A stretch of DNA of 64,000 nt from Dactylis glomerata (Eukaryota; Streptophyta; Magnoliopsida; Poales; Poaceae). The notes beneath the pieces were generated by a model. That model worked only from the letters and a program-made list of their open reading frames with translations, was not told the origin of the DNA and did no database searches. The position numbers were made by a program, and so were the translations under genes. Shown here one piece after another: positions 57,495 to 64,000 of the stretch; positions within the stretch are counted from its first letter, which is position 1; each line of letters begins with the position of its first letter. Location of the stretch: contig QXEO01001027.1 in the NCBI GenBank assembly GCA_007115705.1, positions 1,241,659-1,305,658 on the forward strand, in the 5' to 3' direction.

Positions 57495-59144
57495 TGATAC
57501 GTCTCCAACGTATCTATTATTTTTGATGCTCCATGCTTGTTTTTACACCATTTGCCTATTGTTTTGTTACACTTCGTGGCACTTTTATGCATTTTCCGGA
57601 ACTAACCTATTAACGAGTTGCCACAGTGTCAGTTCCCTGTTTTCTGCTGTTTTTGTGTTTCAGAAGTGATACACAGGAAAAATTCTCGGAATTGGACGAA
57701 ACAAGTTCCTGAAGTCTTATTTTACCCGGAAGCTTCCAGAGATCCGAAGAAGAGTAGAAGGTGGGCCACCAGGGGCCCACACGCCAGGCCGGCGTGGCCA
57801 GGCCCCTAGCCGCGCGAGCCTGGCGTGAGGCCGCCTGATCCCTCCTCTGACATCGCCCCTTCGCCTATAAAGACCCCCCGACGGAAAAAACCTAAGTACC
57901 CGATCAATTTTCCAGAACACATCGCGATCCGCCACCGCCGTCGACCCGAAGATCGGGAGGGTCCAGAAGCTCTTCCCGGCACCCTGCTGGAGAGGGGAAT
58001 CGCCACCGGAGGTCTTCTTCATCGCCATGCTTGCCTCCGGAGCGATGAGTGAGTAGTCTACCTTGGACTATGGGTCCATAGTAGTAGCTAGATGGTTTTC
58101 TCCTCCACCATGTGCTTCATGTTTAGATCTCATGAGCTGCCCTACATGATTGAGATCACCGTTATGTAATTCTACATGTTTGGTTTGTTGGGATCCGATG
58201 AATATTGGTGTTTATGATTAAGTTGTTGTACTGAATATTATCTTTTGTTATCTCTATGTTGTTTATGATCTTGCATGCTCTCCGTTGTTAGTAGCTATCT
58301 TGGCCAAGTAGTTGCTAGTGACTCCAAGAGGGGGTATTTATGCTCGATAGTGGGTTGATGCCTCTATTTAACCTGGGGGAGTGACAGAACCTCTAAGGTT
58401 GTAGATGTGTTGTTGCTACTAGGGAGAAAACAACATTCATATGCTCAAGGGCATATGCTTTGTTTACATTACACACTTTGCTTAATGCAATTATCTGTTG
58501 TTCGCAACTTAATACTTGTGGAGTTCTCAGATTGATTCACCACAAGTGGATTATTAGTCATAGATGCAGTTGGATGGCGGTCTATGTATTTTGTTGTAAT
58601 GCCCAGAGTAAATCTCATAGTGATCTTCTTGACATATCACGTTTATCTTTATTCTATCAATTGCCCAACTGTAATTTGTTTACCCAGCATGTGTTATTTA
58701 TCTTATGGAGAGACACCACTAGTGAACTGTGGACCCCGGTCCTATTTCCATCATATTGCTATCACCTATTTACTTTACTCGCACTGTTTACTTTACTCAC
58801 ATTGTTTACTTTACTCGCATACTCTATTGTTTTCCACTCGATACGCTCATAACCTTTGTTTCAAGCAAACCGGTGAGATTGACAACCTCATCGCAAGTTG
58901 GGAACAAAGTACTTGGTTGTTTGTGTGCAGGTTCCGCGTTGCAGCTAGCAAGCAAAGCTTAGACGAGGCGCCATATATAAATTGTCCGGAGCTGTCGCAA
59001 GCTAGCAAGCATCACCTTCAGTTGTTTGTCTCTCCTCTCCAAGAACGATAAACCTTGGTTTCTTAACTGAGGGAAAACTAGCTGCTATACTCATCACACC
59101 TTCCTCTTGGGGTTCCCAACGGGCTGGTCATTCACCACGCATCA
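57495..59144 (+). repeat. 3' LTR of the middle element (1650 bp)
   Basis: Starts 'tgatacgtctccaacgtatc', ends 'cacgcatca'. It is of the same subfamily as 43364-44998 and 62428-63802, which lie in the opposite orientation, for example around the 'gcgatgaagaagacctc' block (reverse complement near 58005-58030). Confidence 0.9.
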
Positions 59145-61527
59145 CAAGCCCACATCAAAATGACAGGACAAGCAGACAATGAACACCTCGACATCTCTTT
59201 TATTTACCATTTGTATAGCTTTTTATTTTGAGATGCGTCGTCGAATGTCCACTATGGGCATGTTGCAAATTTCCACCATGAATTATGCATGGCTTAGATT
59301 GGCGGCCCAGGCGTTTCTCTAACACATATACAAACTCCATGATCCCGCAAGATTCCCAATTCATTTCACACCGTGAGTATCCATAAACAAAAGATCACGA
59401 TATCAACTCAAATAAGAAGTGCAATGTTGAAAGCTTGCCCCATGACGGCATGGCTGGGCTAGTCTCCAACTTACAACTTGTAAGCATAACAACTCAACAT
59501 AAGAGACCACAATGTCAATTTTTTTAGAACGAGAAAAAGTAAAGTGTGCCTTCCGGTTCGTGAAAGCTTTACTGACCAATTTTCGCATAACACTGGTAAG
59601 AGTTTAATTTGAAGAGTAGATAAAAGCAAGTCAAATTTACTTGGAATAGCAAATTGCTAATAGTTATGTATGGTGGACACTTTGGCAAACTTGGTTTTTA
59701 GGAGTTGGATGCACGAGTAGAGCTCATACTCAGTACAAGGCGAGGTCTAGCAAAAGACTGGGAGCGACCAACTAAGAGAGCAATAACGGCCATAATCATG
59801 CAAAGCGACAAAGCGACATTAAAAGAAGCATAAGATGGCATCAAAAGTCAAAAACTAAATGATCATAGAGGCTATTGGCGACTTTGTAAGAGTCTAACAT
59901 GTGTGAGCATGCGCCAAGTCAACCCAAATAAAGCATCAAGGAGAAAACCAAAATAATGCTTCCAAACGATAAAAACAACGCATGATTTTTTTCAAAGGCT
60001 CATTAAGCAATCTCAGTTATTTGAGACAAGTCATGCTACAGCAAAACCACTAAGCATACTATCAAAAAGATATCAAGCACGACATGCAAAAGCCCAAGCC
60101 GCAGTCTACACAAGCTCCTTCTTGTACCACTTTTTTGCATAAAGCTTTTTCTCTTTTCCAACACTATTCAAACTTTTTATAAACACCTCTTTTGATGAAA
60201 ACAAATAAATATCAGAGGCAAAAATACACCTTGATGAAAATATATAACAAGATCTGAACACATATCAAGGTGAAAATCGAAAGCTAAACGCAGTTCTAGA
60301 AAAAGAGAACACTCGTTGAAATGAATAGAGTGAAAAACGGAGTGTTCTTGGCAAATGAAAAGCAAGGCAACTTCTCCAAAAGAAATTTGTTGGGGTCCAA
60401 CCATTTATTGCAGCAAACAAAACTAAACTAAACTGAAAACTAAAAACAACAGACGCTCCAAGAAAAACGCATAATGCATGAAGCAATAAAAATATAGTGT
60501 CTTGAAAGGTGACCTGATTTTTGCCGATGAAGAAGGGGTGCCTCGGGGGCATCCCCAAGCTTTGACGCTTGTACTTCTTGGATATTTCTCGAGGTGATGC
60601 ATGGGAATCTCCAAGCTTGAGCTTTTGTCCATTCTTCAACTCATCTCATCACTCTCCGATCCCTACACTTGAAACTTCCTTCATACAGAACTAAACACAA
60701 ATCTATTAGCAACATTAGTGTAGGCATAACATATTATCAACCCTTTTTGCTTCAGGTTTCAACCCAAAACCACCACATATTAAGCATATACTAATGCAGC
60801 AACTTCCCCAAAAGTTTTGTGATCAAAAGAACTCAAAAAGAAAGCGACAAAGCGGCAAACACAAATATTGGCAGAAATCTGTCAAAACAGAACAGCTGAC
60901 AAAGGTCGAATTTTTACAGATTTTTATGTTGCTCAAATCAAAAAGTGTTCAACTAATAAAAGTTTTTATATAACCTGGGGAATATGCACAAGAATTCGCA
61001 GGTCCAAAAGATATACAGAGAATTTTCACGAATTTTTACGGTGCAGCACCAAAAACAGTTTCAGGACAGCAACATCCCCAAATCTTACCTCACTCAAATT
61101 AGAGGCTTCTCTTGGCACAAAAACGAAATAAAAAGGATAAGGAGAGGTTATTACAGTAGTAATAACTTCCAACACTCAAATAAAAGAAAAAGAACTGAAA
61201 GTAAAAACATTGGGTTATCTCCAAAGAGTGCTTTTCTTTAACGCCTTTGAGCTAGGCTCAGTAATTTGAGAAGATGCTCACATAAGAAATATGAATTGAA
61301 GCAAAAGAGAGCATAAAGGAGCAAATATAAAACACATTGAAGTCTAATCCACTTCCTATGCATAGGAATCTTGTAAGAAAATAAATCAAAGAAGCACATA
61401 GTAACAAGTATGGGTAGATAAAACAAGAGCAACTTCAGAACTTTCAATATAAAGAGAGGTGTTTTAGTAACATGAGAATTCCAATAACCATATTTTCCTC
61501 TCTCATAATAATTTTCAGTAGCATCAT
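59145..61527 (-). repeat. Outer-element interior, duplicated segment copy 2 (2383 bp)
   Basis: Repeat of 45805-48186. At its right end the sequence runs on without interruption into the rest of the outer element, so the gypsy target 'atcat' (61523-61527) is empty here. Confidence 0.92.
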
Positions 61528-62266
61528 GAACAAACTCAACAATGTAAATATCACACTCATCCTCCTTTGTTAAGCATGGAGGGCTATCAAATAAAGTATT
61601 AGTTAAAGAGTTACTCTTATTGGGAGGTAGACATGGGTAGCTCCATTCTTTCTCCTCTTGATCATCACTCTCCTCCTCTTTTTCATCCAATGAGCTTCCA
61701 GTTTCAGCAATTTCTTCTTCCATAGGCTCCTTCAAGGCATTAGTCTCTTCCGTTGGAGAGCATCTATTAAGATACTTAAGAATAAAGCCATTTTCTTCCT
61801 TGTAATTATCAAAGCAAAATTTAAGTATATCATAAACCTCATATTTATAAGGTGCATCATTAGTATTTTCAAGCAAATAAGCAAGTTCGAATGCACCCTT
61901 CCAAACAATAAATTCTTCAATTTGTTCCACATCATAAAAGTCATAATTTCCATTAATATAAGAAGATATGGTAACATCATCATTATACTCACATTGAAAA
62001 GGGAGGTGTTTATACCTCCTACAGCAACAAGATCTATCAAAGCAATAAGTAACATTATAAGTAGAGCACACATTTCTAGCAATGATATACAATCTATTGA
62101 TTTGTTCCCATAAGTGTTTCCCTTTTTGTGACAAGCGGTGTTCCTCATAATAATTTTGCTGCTCTTCCGTGAACCCACCTTGCCAAAAAGATTTAGTTTC
62201 AAAGAAACCAACCATTGATAGAAAGCATGATAAAGCAAGACAATAACAGACCAACACAAATAACAA
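61238..62266 (-). CDS. Unfamiliar retroelement ORF, 342 aa (outer element)
   Basis: An intact ORF whose start lies about 140 bp inside the PBS-like site. It has a hydrophobic N-terminus (M-L-F-V-L-V-C-Y-C-L-A-L), then F-W-Q-G-G-F-T-E-E-Q-Q-N-Y-Y-E-E-H-R. A Cys cluster (C-F-D-R-S-C-C-C-R-R-Y) follows, then an acidic Glu/Asp-rich stretch (about 180-215), D-A-T-E-N-Y-Y-E-R-G-K and a hydrophobic region around F-F-D-L-F-S-Y-K-I-P-M-H-R-K-W. It ends S-L-A-Q-R-R. The last quarter is conserved with 54177-54986 and with the truncated copy ending at 47897. No gag, protease, RT or integrase motif was seen. The function is unknown. Confidence 0.7.
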   Translation of the reverse strand: MLFVLVCYCLALSCFLSMVGFFETKSFWQGGFTEEQQNYYEEHRLSQKGKHLWEQINRLYIIARNVCSTYNVTYCFDRSCCCRRYKHLPFQCEYNDDVTISSYINGNYDFYDVEQIEEFIVWKGAFELAYLLENTNDAPYKYEVYDILKFCFDNYKEENGFILKYLNRCSPTEETNALKEPMEEEIAETGSSLDEKEEESDDQEEKEWSYPCLPPNKSNSLTNTLFDSPPCLTKEDECDIYIVEFVHDATENYYERGKYGYWNSHVTKTPLFILKVLKLLLFYLPILVTMCFFDLFSYKIPMHRKWIRLQCVLYLLLYALFCFNSYFLCEHLLKLLSLAQRR

Positions 62267-62401
62267 CTATAAAGGATTCTAATTTTTTTGGGTTTTTTAT
62301 AAAACGACGCAAGTAAAAATAAATAAAGTAAAGCAAAACTTAAAACAAAATAAAGGATGTGCGTGCGAAAAACTTCTCTCATAGAAGTCTTCTACTTCCT
62401 C

Positions 62402-62416
62402 CCCGGCAACGGCGCC
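62402..62416 (-). promoter_or_regulatory. Putative primer-binding site of the outer element
   Basis: The minus strand reads 'tggcgccgttgccgg', about 12 bases inside the 5' LTR end at 62428. The same motif with one change follows the 5' LTR of the middle element (about 54047). The tRNA was not determined. Confidence 0.6.
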
Positions 62417-62427
62417 AGAAAAGAGCT

Positions 62428-63802
62428 TGATTGCTGGTTGATGACTAGTCCGTTGGGAACCCCAAGAGGAAGGTGTGATGAATATAGCAGCAAGATTTTC
62501 CCTCAGTTAAGAAACCAAGGTATGCCGGTCAGGAGAGGAACAAACAAACGACTGAAGGTGATGCTTGCTAGCTTGCGACAACTTCGGACAATTTATAGGG
62601 CGCCTCATCCAAGCTTTGCTTTGCTAGCTGCAGTGCGGAACCTGCACACAACACAACCAAATACTTTATTCCTAAGTTACGATGAGGTTGTCAATCTCAT
62701 CGGTTTGCTTGAAACAAAGGGTATGAGCGTATCAAGTGGAAAGTGATAATAGTATGCGAGTAAAGTAAACTGTGCGAGTAAAGTAAACAGGTGATAGCAA
62801 TATAATGGAAATAGGACCGGGGTCCATAGTTCACTAGCGGTGTCTCTCCATAAGATAAAATAACACATGCTGGGTAAACAAATTACAGTTGGGCAATTGA
62901 TAGAATAAAGACAACGTGCATATGATGAGAGGATCACTATGAGATTTACTCTCGGCATTACAACAAAATACATAGACCGCCATCCAACTGCATCTATGAC
63001 TAATAATCCACTCTCGGGGATATTGTCCGAACACCCCATGAGTATTAAGTTGCGAACAACAGATAACTGCATTAAGCAAAGTGTGTAATGTAAACAAAGC
63101 ATATACCAACAAACCAAACATGTAGAATTACATAACGGTGATCTCGATCAAGTAAGGCAGCTCACGAGATCTAAACATGAAGCACATGGTGGAGAAGACA
63201 ACCATCTAGCTACTTCTATGGACCCATAGTCCAAGGTAGACTACTCACGCATCGCTCCGGAGGCAAGCATGGCGATGAAGAAGACCTCCGGTGGCGATTT
63301 CCCTCTCTGGCAGGGTGCCGGGAAGAGCTTCTGAACCCTCCCGATCTTCGGGTCAATGGCAGCGGCGGATCACGATGTGTTCTAGAAAACTGATCGGGTC
63401 CTTAGGTTTTTCCCGTCAGGGGGTCTTTATAGGCGAAGGGGCATCGTCAGAAGTGGACTGAGGCGGTCTCACACATAGGGGGCGCGGCCCAGCCCCTGGC
63501 CGCGCCGCCCTGGTGTGTGGGCCCCTCGTGGCCCCACTCCAACTCCTCTTCGGTTCTCTGGAAGCTCCGGTGAAATTCTGGGCGACTGGCTTTGGTTTCA
63601 TCCAATTCCGAGAATATTTCCTGTATAGCTTTTCTGAAACACAAAAACAGCAGAAAATAGGGAACTGGCACTGTGGCGACTTGTTAATAGGTTAGTTCCG
63701 GAAAATGCATAAAAGTGCCACGAAGTGAAACGAAACATTAGGCAAATGGTGTAAAAACAAGCATGGAGCATAAAAAATTATGGATACGTTGGAGACATAT
63801 CA
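62428..63802 (-). repeat. 5' LTR of the outer element (1375 bp)
   Basis: Starts 'tgattgctggttgatga', ends 'ggagacatatca', followed by TSD 'ctatt'. Compared with 43364-44998 it lacks a 260-bp block equivalent to 44044-44303. The join is 'catatacc' to 'aacaaacc' near 63104. Confidence 0.92.
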
Positions 63803-63807
63803 CTATT

Positions 63808-64000
63808 ACAACACCAATGATGAGCTTTGGGGCGACTTCTTCTGGCTAGGATTTTGAGAACCTAAGAGTACCAAGTTCCATAAGGGAATGGATGGAAAAA
63901 ATTGAACTCATTCAGAGGAAGTGTGGATCTAGGTATCCTCCCTTGAATCCCAAAATGGCTTCAAGTTCTAGTGGCTAGAATGGGATATCTAGTGTTTGAG
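63808..64000. other. Right flank of the outer element, unassigned
   Basis: Continues the sequence interrupted at 43363 (left flank 43262-43363). The pre-insertion site would read '...ccacgaag-ctatt-acaacacc...'. It may be part of an older repeat. No gene was recognised. Confidence 0.45.

Larger units (their letters stand above)
52493..59144 (+). mobile_element. Middle LTR element with two unlike LTRs (6652 bp)
   Basis: Plus orientation. 5' LTR 52493-54036, PBS-like 'tggcgctgttgcc' near 54047-54059, ORF 54177-54986, long non-coding interior, purine tract 'aagcttggggatgc' (57480-57493), 3' LTR 57495-59144. The two LTRs share their first 200 or so bases but differ in the middle and end. The flanking pentamers 'gtgca' (52488-52492) and 'caagc' (59145-59149) do not match. 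It is best read as a recombinant between two related insertions. Confidence 0.85.
43364..63802 (-). mobile_element. Outer LTR retroelement with nested and recombined contents
   Basis: Bounded by LTRs 43364-44998 (3' LTR) and 62428-63802 (5' LTR) and by matching 5-bp TSDs 'ctatt' (43359-43363 and 63803-63807). The element's own sequence is present as 43364-48186 and 59145-63802. These two parts overlap: 45805-48186 and 59145-61527 are the same internal segment twice. Between them lie a truncated gypsy element (48187-52492) and a plus-strand relative with mismatched LTRs (52493-59144). There is no gag-pol, only the unfamiliar ORF described at 61238-62266, so it is non-autonomous. Confidence 0.9.

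Noticed and set aside
43364..63802. Left (43364-48186) and right (59145-63802) parts as two independent insertions
   Set aside because: The outer flanks share the exact 5-bp TSD ctatt and both parts have the same orientation. A single outer insertion with later rearrangement is simpler.
1..64000. CRISPR arrays, tRNA or rRNA genes
   Set aside because: No regularly spaced direct repeats and no convincing tRNA or rRNA sequence were seen. The window is nuclear plant DNA.

Overview
The window is plant nuclear DNA of grass, almost certainly Triticeae (wheat/barley/rye/Aegilops), type. The evidence is GT-AG introns, plant-specific gene families (a RAV AP2+B3 factor, a plant-type TDP2), stacks of nested retrotransposons, CACTA and Mutator-like elements, and Stowaway/Tourist MITEs. 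No family could be confirmed by database search. Assignments rest on reading translations, terminal motifs and target-site duplications (TSDs).

Host genes. (1) 2680-4348 (+): an intact seven-exon lipid phosphate phosphatase of 316 aa with all three PAP2 signature motifs. (2) 10363-14738 (+): a four-exon tyrosyl-DNA phosphodiesterase 2 gene with a LINE-like insertion in its 2.8-kb first intron and a 3'-terminal frameshift that removes the catalytic SDH motif. (3) 37846-38985 (-): an intact intronless RAV-type transcription factor of 379 aa with an upstream TATA box. Minor pieces are an F-box fragment (about 7528-7843, -) trapped between near-identical 463-bp direct repeats, an unrecognised 113-aa ORF (8973-9314, -), and a decayed Harbinger transposase (about 315-1420, +).

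Accessory layers. 15.3-18.4 kb is a minus-strand LINE split by a Mutator-like element with a 9-bp TSD. 18.4-22.1 kb is a second copy of the last LPP exon, broken by a 158-bp Stowaway MITE and a 3.29-kb non-autonomous CACTA element, each at a footprint that can be resolved against the parental LPP gene. 22.6-32.5 kb holds two diverged copies of one segment (A and B) around a GC-rich LINE-like piece. That piece was hit by a Ty1-copia element (24129-30389, -) which itself carries a 1.16-kb insertion. 32.5-34.0 kb is a Mutator-like element with TIRs of about 0.5 kb.

43.36-63.80 kb is one large nested complex. An outer minus-strand LTR element is bounded by matching 5-bp TSDs (ctatt). It contains a truncated Tat-like Ty3-gypsy element with an antisense AT-hook/B3-like ORF, then a plus-strand LTR element whose two LTRs belong to different subfamilies, then a second copy of 2.38 kb of the outer element's interior. 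The two interior copies each preserve the empty site of the other's insertion. Unequal recombination between two differently inserted copies of the middle element explains this. The outer and middle LTR elements encode an unfamiliar protein that is not gag-pol, with a conserved C-terminal segment.

The host genes show no operon-like relation. Most of the window's biology is the order in which transposons landed and recombined.
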